Source of the DNA: Cloeon dipterum
Taxonomy: Eukaryota > Arthropoda > Insecta > Ephemeroptera > Baetidae
Assembly: GCF_949628265.1 (NCBI RefSeq)
Contig: NC_088787.1
Span: 25,286,501 to 25,350,500, forward strand
Reading direction: 5' to 3'
Length of the DNA stretch: 64,000 nt
The notes under the pieces are model-generated. The model was not told the origin of the DNA. It worked only from the letters and a program-made list of their open reading frames with translations, and made no database searches. Of this stretch, positions 38,101-50,100 are shown piece after piece. The number at the start of each line of letters is the position of its first letter. Position 1 is the first letter of the stretch. A program made the translations under genes and the position numbers.

Positions 38101-41100
38101 CATTGGCAACAAGCATTTTCCAGGCTTTCGCAGTATCATTCCTCTTTAAGTGTATATATGGTTGCAAATAATTCTCCAATAGCAATATAACCGGAATGAA
38201 AGGTACTAAAGGGCGTAGCTGTAAATCTATATTATTAACTAATGCTTATTTTATTATTTAAACCACAGAAAAATATTCTTATTCTGTTGGCATTATTTTT
38301 TGAGAAAATTGGCCAGTTCCACAAAAAATAATATTTATTTCTAATGAAGTTATTTCCCTTCATTTCAAATCCTTTCATTTTAATAAATAAATAAGGCATT
38401 ATATACACTGTGGTCTATTTTCAAGAAAATGTTGCTTTGTATTCTTTGACCTATTTTCGAGAGTTAAGACTCTATTCTTTGGCTTTTAAACACAGTAAAA
38501 ACATTGGAACTTTGTCTGCATCTGCAACATTAATGAAGGTTGGCTATATTACCCAATTTGACTTGCCGACGACAGCAGTTTGCGACTAAGGCTGGGCATC
38601 TCGTGAGGCCGTCAGGGCCAGTGAGATGACCGCTACAAGACCATTTATTTTAAATTAAATTTAGTTTCTTAAAGTTGGATTAGTTTTTACCGACCGTAGA
38701 GATTTCTTACAAAATATCGAGGAGTACAGCCCATTCTCGAAATTTCCTCATTAATGTTTGGTTTCCACCATGAACTACACCACCATGCATTTCCGGTAAT
38801 TCTAGCATTTATACTGAAAAAACAGCTTGTAGATTCGGTGATTAAAATTGAAATGAAATATTCACGGTCGACGGGTCAAAGCATTATATTTTGTAAAATA
38901 AATTCTTTGGTGAATGCATAATTCGATTTGGTCTCACGTGTTCGGCGCGGAAACATTTCCAATTTTAATGCGGCGCGCGCGGCTTGGCCAGACAGACAGC
39001 CTTGATTGATGGACCTTTTTGCGGCGCGGCAAGTCAAAATAAATGTCCCGAAATCCTAGCGCGTCCTCTGCAAAATTTCACTTTAATTGTAAAACGCTCG
39101 ATCGGGCGCGCGCAGCGGCTCGTGTTTGGCTGCGAAAATCGGGCTGCGGTGGAAATGGCAGTAGTTGTTGCTGGCTGCGACGCGGCAGACTTGCTATTTA
39201 TAAATGGCAGTCGGGTTCGCCATTCGCGCCACGGGGAAAAAAACATTGTTCGTCAGAAGTCGGCGCGCGGGTATATTCATAAATTTAACGAACGGGCCAC
39301 TTCCCTCAGGGGGCAACGCCGCGTTTTCGAAATTGAGCGTAATTCGCCGTTTGGACAATAATGCGAATATTGCACTCGTCTCTAAAAAGTGGAACCGGTT
39401 TACCAAGGCCTATTAAGACCAAATTTGCAGTCTCACTGTTTAAATTAACAAAAATAAATAAATAAAATAAAATTAGATAAATGAATAAAAATGAAATTTT
39501 AATTTTCTTCAGAAAAAATTTGTTTTCCCTTGGTAGATTGATTGCATAGGAGTCAATACAGAGGAACTTGTTGAATTTTTCTTCAGAACGATCAAAACTG
39601 ATTTCATGAAAATATGATCTATTATTTTTCAGTAAGACCAAGACTTATTGTTAGTCTTGTCGGTCTGTGCTGCCCTTATTGGCTTGTTTTTTCTTGCGCA
39701 AAAAACCAATGATTAATTTTTGTGCATTGCGCAATTGACGAAACCTACTTGTGGTGGACTTAAAGCTAAAAGTTTTTAAATTATTTTGGAAATTGTGGTC
39801 TAGTCAAATAGTAGTTATTCGTCTTTAAAATATTTATTTGAACCCTGCAATAAATGTGGCAAGTCAGTTTAGCCTGGATATTGGACACCAGCATTGTCCT
39901 CGTGTGTTTTCCGTGAAAATACTTTATTTTGTTTGTACAACAGTTTAATAAAGAAACCAATTTTTGGTAAATTGCGGGCGGACAAGTCCACGCCAAAAAG
40001 GAATAATCAATTAGAAAAAGAATTTCTTGCAAATCATTTGAATTGTTGGTTCTTTATATAAAAAAACGGTTTGATTTTTGCTCCTGATTCGATCCTATTT
40101 ATACCAAACAAATTTACCGCGAATTGGATGTTGGGGATCGAAAGGTGCACTAATAGTAACTTCTCCAAATTATCATTCCTCCCCGATTATCGATATATGT
40201 GGCAGATAATTTGTCTTTTTTGTCCCTCTTCTTTCGTACCAAACCAATTTCCCGATAATTTAGAAAACTTCAGAATTTAATCCGATTTCTAGACGGTTAG
40301 CCAGAAACTTCAAAATTTTTTTCTGATTTTTGTTACAAAGACGTTTTAGGCACCAAAATGTTATCATGGAAACTTGGTGCTATAATTAATAATAAAATCT
40401 AATTAAGTTTTTCTCAGTACATGTTTTAAAAGAACACTTTAAATAATTTTCGAATGAAAATTTAGATGAATTAAAACCACTCTTTTATCACTCTTCAAAG
40501 TTCAAGATAGTATTTTGTATTAAATAAAGCAGTAAACATTGAGTAAAAGTCAAAGGAGAGACTATAGTCAATATTGAAACTTTTGCAATCCACTTAATGC
40601 AGCAAAGCGTTTCTCCGGCAGGTCACATTTTTTCTGCACGGTTTTGAGAGAAAAACAAGAAGAGGCCGGTGTGTAGCCAGTACAGGTGACTAAGTAAGCG
40701 TTCAGTGAGGCAAGCAAGCAAAGCGAGCGAGTTGATGATCGAAAGCCAGCCAAGCAACGGAGAGGAGCGCTGCCTTGTTAGCTGCTTCGAAGTCACGTTT
40801 TACTTTCACGTGATCTCTCGCATTCTCGGCCGCTCCATCTCGGCACGCAGGCGGCAGGGCAGAAGAATTGAGTTTCATTCCGGCCAGTTCGCTTGCTTAC
40901 CCGCTGCCTCTTGCAAAATCTGCACCGCACTTGCAACTTTGCACTTGCACCGATGATTTTCCAACCACACCTTTTCTTCCCTTTGTTTTGAAGCCAGGGC
41001 GGAAACAAGAAGTGGCTCGCCACTGGCACGTGATTTGCATAAATTTTCGCTGAGCAAATTTTGAGCTCCTGCGTTACGAGAGTCACGTAAGCATCAAAGT

Positions 41101-44100
41101 TGAGACGTGTTCAGAGCGCCGTCCAGCTCTCTTGCGACTTTTCCCGAAAATTACATTCCGCTCCCGTTTCAGATCGAGTGGAAATACAAAAATAGCGGCG
41201 GCACGTTGCAACCATTTTTATTGCCACAAACAAAAAATTTCGATGGCCTAAAAATGGGGATTTCAACTCTATGAATGATAAAGACACACTTGATTAATTT
41301 AATCTAACAAAGTGTCTTTACGAAAATTTGCAAAATCACAATAGCGCAGATAAGGATTCGAGTCTGCAAAAAGGGCTATTTCGGTTGCGACATAAATCCT
41401 TTGATTGCTTCCTCCGTCTTGACTTGTTTGTTGCTATACTTGAACATCCTGCTTGGATAGCAGCCAACGAGGAGAAAATGATTAATCGCATATTCCAATC
41501 AATTTTAAAGTCGCACAACAATTACGATCATTTTAATTTTCCTCTATATTTAAAACAAATGAGGAGATTTTTGTTGTAAACCATTTAGAAATAGTGTTCT
41601 AAAATTGCCAACAAAGTAGTGAAATGGGAAATATGCAGTGCCAATCTAAACGACCTCGCGGTCTGTGCAAAGACCCTTGTTTCATGTTTAGAACGTGTAA
41701 AATCTAGCTTGCCAGAAGCACTGTTAGTTTCAGCGGCTCGCTGCAATCTGCTGTTTGGATATTGGGATCGCAAACTTTCGAGATTGTTTATATTCTAAAG
41801 GCGGGCGGGCTTTCCAAGATCGGAAGTAATAATTTCCAAGGTCTTTTGATGCGATCAAATCTGTTTAATTATATGTGTTGCGATCGAAAATATGGCACGT
41901 GTAAAACATTTTTTGCGTGTGTTCCAGGTCGACTGGCTCAGGAATAGAGGCAATCAGCGGAAGCGCCTCTGGCAAGCACCTGATCTGCAACGACGACCAA
42001 CAGAGTATTTTTCGCTACTGTGAAGGGTAAGAAATAACATTATTTTATTTTGGCGGACGTGCATTGATAAGCTAAATTGGATATTTTCTATCATGTCAAA
42101 ACAGAATGAACATTTTTTCAAACTTTAAAAATTAAAGTAAAAGAAAAACAAATTAATTAAATTGATTTTACAAATGCTACTCTCATTGATTTTTAAGGAG
42201 CAATTTTTCACTCTTTGAAAATAGCTCATATAAGAGAGGAATGTTATGTCACATGGAGATACGACTTGCGGAGTTGTCAAAATTTCGCAAGGCGATTCTC
42301 TTTTCGTTTGCTTTCGAAGATAAGTGCAAGCGGACGTTTTCAACAATATCGGGTTGTAAAGTAATGCTGATGAGGCCTGTGCGGCTGCTGTTTAGAACAA
42401 AAATGTGATATTATTTTATTATTTTAAAATTTTTTGGTCTTATAATTCCTTATTTTAAGCCATTTGTGAAATTAATTTTATTAAATCGCAAATTGTTAAG
42501 AGATTTAAAAACATAGTTTTATAGTGAGAGCCAATCATTTTCCTTAAAACTATGAAGCAGCCGAATCTCAAGCGAATTGTCAATGTCGCTCCTGAAGTTG
42601 CTACGAATTGAGATTTCGAGATGCACGCGCGCATTCGGTTCGTTTGGCAGCCGCGAGTACAAATAGCAGCAGGCTTGCCTCACGCTTGCTGCGCCGAGAT
42701 AGTCACGTGCACGTCACGTGAAGAGCGAACGCGAAGAACAGAAAACAGCTCGAGAGGTGGCTGCTCGCGCAAAAATGCCTTGCCGGCTTACATAAGGTTC
42801 ACAAGCGGAGGAAAACCAGTTTACAATCAAATTGCCAAGTGCAGGGAGAAAGCAGCTTAGAACGACTCTTTTTTCCCTGATTGTGCGCGCTGCATATAAT
42901 CTAATTAAATGCACGCCACGCGCGTACCGATTCGCCTCTGATTCAAGAATAGGCGACGACCGTGCAATGACGCCTGCTGCTCTTCGTTTTTCAGAAACTT
43001 GAATTTCGCAACTGTTTCTGCGGGTGACGACGACGAACTCAACTATCAAAAGAAGAAGGCGTTGTCCAGGGTAAGTCGATAATAATTTCTTCTTTATCGA
43101 TTATCATGAAGAAAATGAATGCCGTAAAACGTATTTTTATTATCATTATCAGCTACATACTTCAACGGAAATATAAAAAAGATAAAGTTTGCTAAAAGTA
43201 CCTAAAAAATTATTGCTCAATATAATATAGCTTTAATTCCTTGAAAAGATTTGTTGCATTATTTGAAAAAAGTAAATAAATTAACACTACGTATTTCTCA
43301 AATAATGAAAAATTGTTGAAAATATATAAAAATCGTGAAATTATCATGTTATGTGGGATTATCATTTCCTAGAATTGAGAAATGCTCCAGAATTTATACA
43401 TTAAAACCAAATTCATCTCATTACACGTTAAATTCACCGAGCACAAGTCGTGAAAAACTGAATTGTTACAGTCACTGTAACAAAAAATGTAAAAAGGATC
43501 ACAAAGATTATTAACTAAAAAAAGCTTGCATTCAGTGTAAAAATTGTTATTGATGTCAATCTTTTAATTAATTCCCAATTTATTAATAGATTTTGGTTTG
43601 AATAGTTAAAATATCTATTATATATGCTGTTCACTAAAATTGGCGAAATAATTATGTAATTTGTTTAAAAGTGCAATTTGTAAATTAGGAGCGGAGACAA
43701 ATACTAAGGAGAAATAAAAATGAATTGAAACTAAAATCCAACTAATTTATTCTCTTAATTAATTCGTGAAAATGTGTTGATATACATATGAAAGATCCAG
43801 ACATTTTTTACAATCTTAAAAATTTAAGCTGTAAACTAAACATGTATTACTTCCTACGACTCGTTTTATTCATTAAAACAATCGAAAATGCGAAGGGGAT
43901 GACGACATTGGGAAACGTTTTCATTCAACGTGCTCCTATTATGCAGTCTAAAATTATAATTACTGGCACTTGTTGTTAGGCAGCGCTGAATTCTTGAGCA
44001 GCGTTGCTGGGTCGATTAGCAATTTTAAGCGCACTTTCGGTATTAAATATTGTTTTGTGTCGCGCAGTGGGTCACCTCGACGGAAAAGCGACTGACTCGA

Positions 44101-47100
44101 ATCCGTTAACCTGTCAATGTGAGTGTCCACGTGAGTCGACGTTACGAGCGTCGGATCGTCGGCGTGCGAACCCAAGCTCATGGCCCGACATGTGAGAAGC
44201 AGGGTGCATAGCCACACAAAATAGTAATTTATTTTATGTGTGTGCGTCGCTAATCGAAAACGATTAGAAGCTCGTCTGCCGTATTCCGAATGACATGCCT
44301 TTTGGATTATTCCACAACGTTCCCTTCATATTTTTCGTTCTTCCGCGTTATAATGCAACTGTTATAGATTATCAATTTACTACTCCGTCATGCTCTAACG
44401 AATAGAAGTTTCTTTGGGGCAAGAGGAGAAATAGACTGAATGTTTTGTTTAAAACAATTAAAAACCGTCAGATTTAATTCTAAATGACGAGTGGCAATTG
44501 AATCATAACTTTTAGTTCAATGGTTAGTCATTTACAATCATACTCAACAAATATACAAATTGGTCTTCAACTGACGATCTTCAACGGAGCCAATCTCATC
44601 TTCGTACAAATCCGATCCGAGTATGTATTAAAAACATCCTATTGATTCGTCCTCAACTAACAATAGTAGCTGGTCCATGTCCACGCTACAGCCTATCGGC
44701 CAGGTTGCAAAAATTGATTTTGAACATCGGTTCAAATCACAAAGGTACGCTACGCAGATCCGCATCAAAGCGTGCGTCATTCGTGGACATGGCCCGTCGT
44801 GGCCATTCCACCTTCAACGAGCTACGTGCTGCACTCGGCCAGACACGTACTCCTAATGCCAAGCTTAAGCATTCGCTCTTGCCGGCTCACAAATATTCTC
44901 AATAGCGAATTACAAATATTTCCAAACATATCCCTCAGATGGCGAAACATATCAATCATACAAGAAATTAAACGAGTGTTATACAATTACTCGTTACGTC
45001 TGAAAATAATCGTTGCTCATTTGTGATTATCTTGACAATTTAAAACGAAGACAGACTCTTGGTTCCTGATTTAGAATTTAATCACGTGTCTTTTTAAAGA
45101 CCCCAAGGGCATAAAAATGCAGTTTTAATGCTCATCAATTAAGGATGTATCTGGTCAAGGATCTGAAGGGTAAATTCGATCTTAACCTAATTGTTACTCT
45201 TTTTTTAAAAAAAAAATCGTCTTGAAGACGGAAATTATTTCGGGCCATGTGAAGTCAGTTTCGTCGCTTCACCTTTAGGCGCAACCCAATTTGTTCGTCC
45301 ACGCGTGTCTTTTGCGGGGAAATCATAATATGGTAAAATGAATGCAAATCAGAAACGAAAAATAAATTAAGTTGGCTCTATAATGGGACCAAGAATAGAA
45401 ATTCAATTTTTTTGGGGCATCAACTGAGTCTAAATCTTGAGGTTTCAATCGTTTTTGGGCATGGAGTGATTTGCACATTGGAAAAACAATTTTGTCGTGC
45501 AATGTCGAGATTATAAGTCGCTCTAGATTAGCTACCACCAATAAAATCATGGTTTCCTGTGATTGAAAGATTTATCAACGGAAAAACTTGATCACGTTGA
45601 TCATACTGGGAAACTTGGTAGCGCTTCAAAGGCAGCCCCAAAATTAGCTCTTGTTTTTATTTATTTATTATTATTCAAAGAAACCGATTAAAAAACATGT
45701 TGGCCTTGATGGTGTTCTTTTTGGTCATGAATGAAAATGGCTAGGGGAAAATCATGAATAGGAATTTTCGGGCATTCCATTTTTGTCGCCGGATTTTTCG
45801 GGCACAAAATTTTACAGTGGAATATTTTTGGTCTTTTCACAAACTGCATTTTTAAGTCAAAAAAGTGTCATCATACTGCTCCAATATTTACATAAATGAT
45901 TAAAAAATAAACCTTTGAAAGTATTTAAAGCACACGTGTTGATATCAAGTGCGTCAAATGCGGTAGAAAGTTTTCAAATGAATAAATTGACATGTTGATC
46001 TTTTTGTAAAAGGTTGATAAACACGCGACGAGGATTCTTTTTTTTTAAAATAATACAGTTCAATTTGTTTTGTAGTCTTGTTCTATTTTACCCACGTTGA
46101 ACATATCGTGCAATACAAAATATTTAACTGCCTGTGCCCAGAATTCATTGGAAAAATTATATAGAGACTATGCCTAGAAAGGAGGATGAATACGACATTG
46201 AAAAGTTGTTCTGGAAGTGTCCTATCGTATTCTTTTTTCAAGATGCAAATTGATCGAAAGGTGAGCTGATCTGCTGCTGACCCAAAAATACATTTTAGCG
46301 GATCAGTTAAAAAAGAACGCACGAGAAGTGTGAACTTTCGGACACGTGACACTTTGCATAAAGTGCGCGCTATCCTTCAAGTACACGCCCGCATTTTTAC
46401 ACGAATCGACAGCGGCGAAAATTGAAAGGACACCCGATGCTAATGCGTCCCGGCATCTGCATACACCATTTCCGATGTGTATGCCCACTTTGCTGACGCA
46501 AATTGCGCGCATGAAAATGTATTGCCGCCGCCCGACATTGTTGCTATTGAGAGTTGAAAGGCATAAATTTAGTTTCCGAGCAACAGACATAGACAGGACG
46601 CGCCGGTTATTTCGCATCAATAACATCTGTTTGCACTTCAGCAAACTACAACTTGCAGCTCAACTGTGAAACTAGCCCGAGCAACAGAAGGGGTGCAATT
46701 TGCATAAATAGTACCCGGGATGAATTATTTTAGTTCAAGACACGTGTACGAAACAAAATGGCGTACTAAATTTCTCCAAAATTAGGTTACCAAATAAGTA
46801 AAAAAAACCTGAGTCCAAATAACTTTTTTTAATTCATAAATTTTATCTAAGGCAGGAAAAGAGTCTGAAGGGCCTTGCTGTCCTCTCTCATTGTCAGCTC
46901 TTACTATATAGACCATTATGCAGTGGGAAAATATAAAATAAAGTAGACAATTTCAAACTCAAAAGCAAACACAAAGAGAGCTGTAAATTAATGCAACAGA
47001 AATGCAAGAGACAAGTTTATTTGTTTACGAATTTCTATGAAACTTGAAAGTTGGTTGCTCTTTTCAGCAATAAATTTGATTCTTTTAAAATTGAAGGTTA

Positions 47101-50100
47101 AATATCTTTATCTATGATTTAGAAATTTGGTTCGTGAACGTTTTTTTATACGCGGTAACATTTTCCCTATTGAAAAACTTCAAAAAACCCTGAAGTGCAC
47201 TTAGGATAGTTGAGATTAGGATTTAACAAAATTAACAGACTCTGTTACCCTGATTGTCGGTAAGGAATCGACATTCCTTTTTTAATTTCCTTACAGTGCA
47301 TGATTTCCGCTATTTTGTACTAATAATTTGGTTTATTGCAGTGCAAAAATTACCTTTTAACAAATAGAAGGGTTACCTGTAAGTTAAAATCTAAATTTTT
47401 ACACCGTTAACTTCAGAGAAGGTTTAAAATTATATAATTTTTTTAATATAAAATCAAATTTGAGATTTTTTAAATATCCTTTACAGTACTAAAATCATTT
47501 TCAGCTTTAAAATATTAACATTTTGCAATTTTTTATTCTATTTCATCCGATTCTAGACCAAGCATAGATATTTTACAGTAGCCTCTGTCAAATTCTCAAT
47601 ATTTTTTGCTTCAAAAAGTCTTGAAAATTATACATTAGACTCCATGTATCCATCCAAACACACTAGAAAAATGAAATGGAGCTGTTGCTATGTAAAAATT
47701 TTGGTCAAGTTATTTTGAGACCACCCATTAGAAGCGAAACTCTTGCCAGTGGCGTTTGTCGGAACGTGCACCTCGAAAGTGCAAAAATTGCAGTTTACCA
47801 CGTGACTGAGGGTAGTGGGAGCTGAGTCGAAAACGTCCCTGCGACACGTGATCGCGACGGAAAGAGCGGCTAGTGCTGGTCAACGTGACCGGTCGCTGCG
47901 CCCGCCTACTTTCGTGCACGCACAACACACACGCCGAGAGCGAGTTTCGCCAACAACAAAAATACTAATTTACGAAAACACGACGCGCAGCCCTCTGCGG
48001 CATCCCTCTCCTCGCCGACGGGGTGGGGGCAGACGCGAGTGCAGCAGGCGAAATTAGGCTGGCATCTGGCATGGCGTCGACAGGCACAGTTACTGGACGA
48101 CCGGTTGTTGGTGTGTGCAGACTCCACTCTCATTGTCGGTACGGACCTTTGGCCGCTTTCCATGGTGACTCAGAACGGCACCATCCTGGAGAGGCACCTG
48201 CTGCTGGGGCCCGCTGGGCCCAACCAGCTTGCCTACGCGTCGCCCGCATTAGTGCAGGCCGCCTCCGAGGCTGCAAAGTCCAAAAGGAAAAGAATCGTCA
48301 AGGAGGTGAGACTATCAAATCAGGGCCGAGCGAAAGATTACAAAGACGAGAGTTTCTGGTGTTTTTGTAAAACTGTACAGAAATATTATGAAAAAATTCT
48401 TTTTATTTTACTTGGACTCTCCGAAAAGCTAAAATTTTCCCAGGTTGCGGTTAAAATTTGCGAGAAAATCGGCTCCTAGTTTGCATATTCATCAAGCGGT
48501 GAACGTGTCTCCGAATGAAATATCAGGATGGACTTCCGCAGCAGGGAAATTTATCTCGTAATTCACACGCCGTTAGATGGATTGCGATAAGAGGAATCGA
48601 AATCAAGTGACAAGATCATTGACAAGCCGTTTTATATTTCAGAAACTCGGCCAAATCTGAAATATAAACTGTTACTCAATCTTGATTACTTTTTTCGATC
48701 ATCTTAGAGATAAACTATTGCTAAATTCCACAAAGAATAGCACCGGTGAACCACTTGCTATAGCCAGCGATGCAAAATGTTTTAAATTGTTAGCCTGTAA
48801 AGCTCCTATTTAAATTTATGAAAAAGATGTCGCAACACCCAGAAAAATACTTGTTGCTATTGCATATAGCAAAATTATTGGATCGAGTTAAGAGCCAAAA
48901 CTTAACTTTGTAGCATAATTGTAATTTCTTTAGAAAAGTAGCTGCAACGTTTGTGTGGTTTTAAAATGGCGAGCAGTGTCGCTTTTCTTCTGACAATCTT
49001 ATTTTGATTCGTAGCGAGGACATTTCCCCCGTTATGAAAGGTATTCTCCATTTTGATATCATGACGTCGAGAGGAACTTATCTTCCACGAAGACATGGAT
49101 AGCATTGTTAATTTAAGGCACCCCTCCTTAAATACAAGCCGTAGAGAAAGTTTCGCAGAAAATCAGAATTTTAGGGGTGAAAATTGTAAACTCGCAAAGA
49201 ATCAAATAGGAAACTAAACCATTGCTGCATTTAAATATTTTAAATTCTCTTCCATCGAAAATAATTCGAATTAATTATTCATGAGCATGGAAAATAGGTT
49301 TTCCTACATTTTTAATTAAATTAAATCAACGTCAAGGAGCCCGATAATTTGACCTCTCTCAAACTTTGCCAGTGCCTCTTCTTCCGAGGTGCTCAAGTTG
49401 TAACCAAGGCTGGAATCGAGAATGGAGATCCCGTGTACGTACGCTAAAACCGGTCTGGAAGTTCAAATGGAAAACCCTCTTCTTCTCGTAATATCGTTGC
49501 GAACAGGAGGCCCCTCATTATTGCAAGCAATTTTTAGAACTGACGCACAACAGAAGGGACATGGTATCAGTAACGCTGATACCAGTTGCAGAGACAGACA
49601 TGAAAGGAAAGCGAAAAGCAGAAAATATATCAGGAAGGTCAAAGCCTTTTTGCTTGCAATGCCAGAAATACGTGTCTCTTTTGTGAAGTTAGGCACGTTG
49701 AATGCGGCTCGGAACTTTTCGGTTTTTAACCTCCTTTGTCTCCGCATATCGGAATGATGCAGATGGATCAAGTAAAAGCTTTACAATTCATCTCTGTTTT
49801 TTCCTTTAACTCTTGGACACAAAATAAAGCCATCAAAATGTCATATTTAACGCCTCTGATTTTTTGATTGCAGGACCCAATGTCGCACAGAATTATAGAA
49901 AAGCGGCGGCGCGACCGCATGAACAACTGTCTGGCCGACTTGTCGCGCCTCATCCCAGCAGAGTACCTGAAGAAGGGCCGCGGAAGGGTCGAGAAGACCG
50001 AGATAATTGAAATGGCCATAAAGCACATGAAGTACTTGCAGGCGCACGCATGCAACCATGCGGGACAAGGTGAGACACGAATTTTTCACTTTTCACTGCT

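Larger units (their letters stand above)
32331..41927 (+). other. cwo intron 1
   Basis: This 9.6-kb intron contains no supported gene. It holds CACGTG sites at 33776, 34924, 37251, 38935, 40807, 41027 and 41896. GC-rich islands lie near 34540-35000, 35160-35480, 36890-37140, 38930-39350 and 40570-41170. There are also a diverged tandem duplication (35640-36000), an ACGG microsatellite (36915-36932) and a diverged repeat at 37878-37980. It probably acts as an enhancer-rich regulatory intron. Confidence 0.65.
43071..49873 (+). other. cwo intron 3 with internal promoter
   Basis: This 6.8-kb intron holds CACGTG sites at 44128, 45083, 45933, 46343, 46741, 47799 and 47845. The last two lie just before a GC-rich block with an alternative first exon at 48162-48305. 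The open frame at 44642-44905 and others in the intron match nothing I recognise. No further gene is supported. Confidence 0.6.

Noticed and set aside
44642..44905. An 87-codon plus-strand frame in cwo intron 3
   Set aside because: GC-rich third positions made it look coding, but there are no flanking splice signals in phase, no recognised family and no conserved motif.
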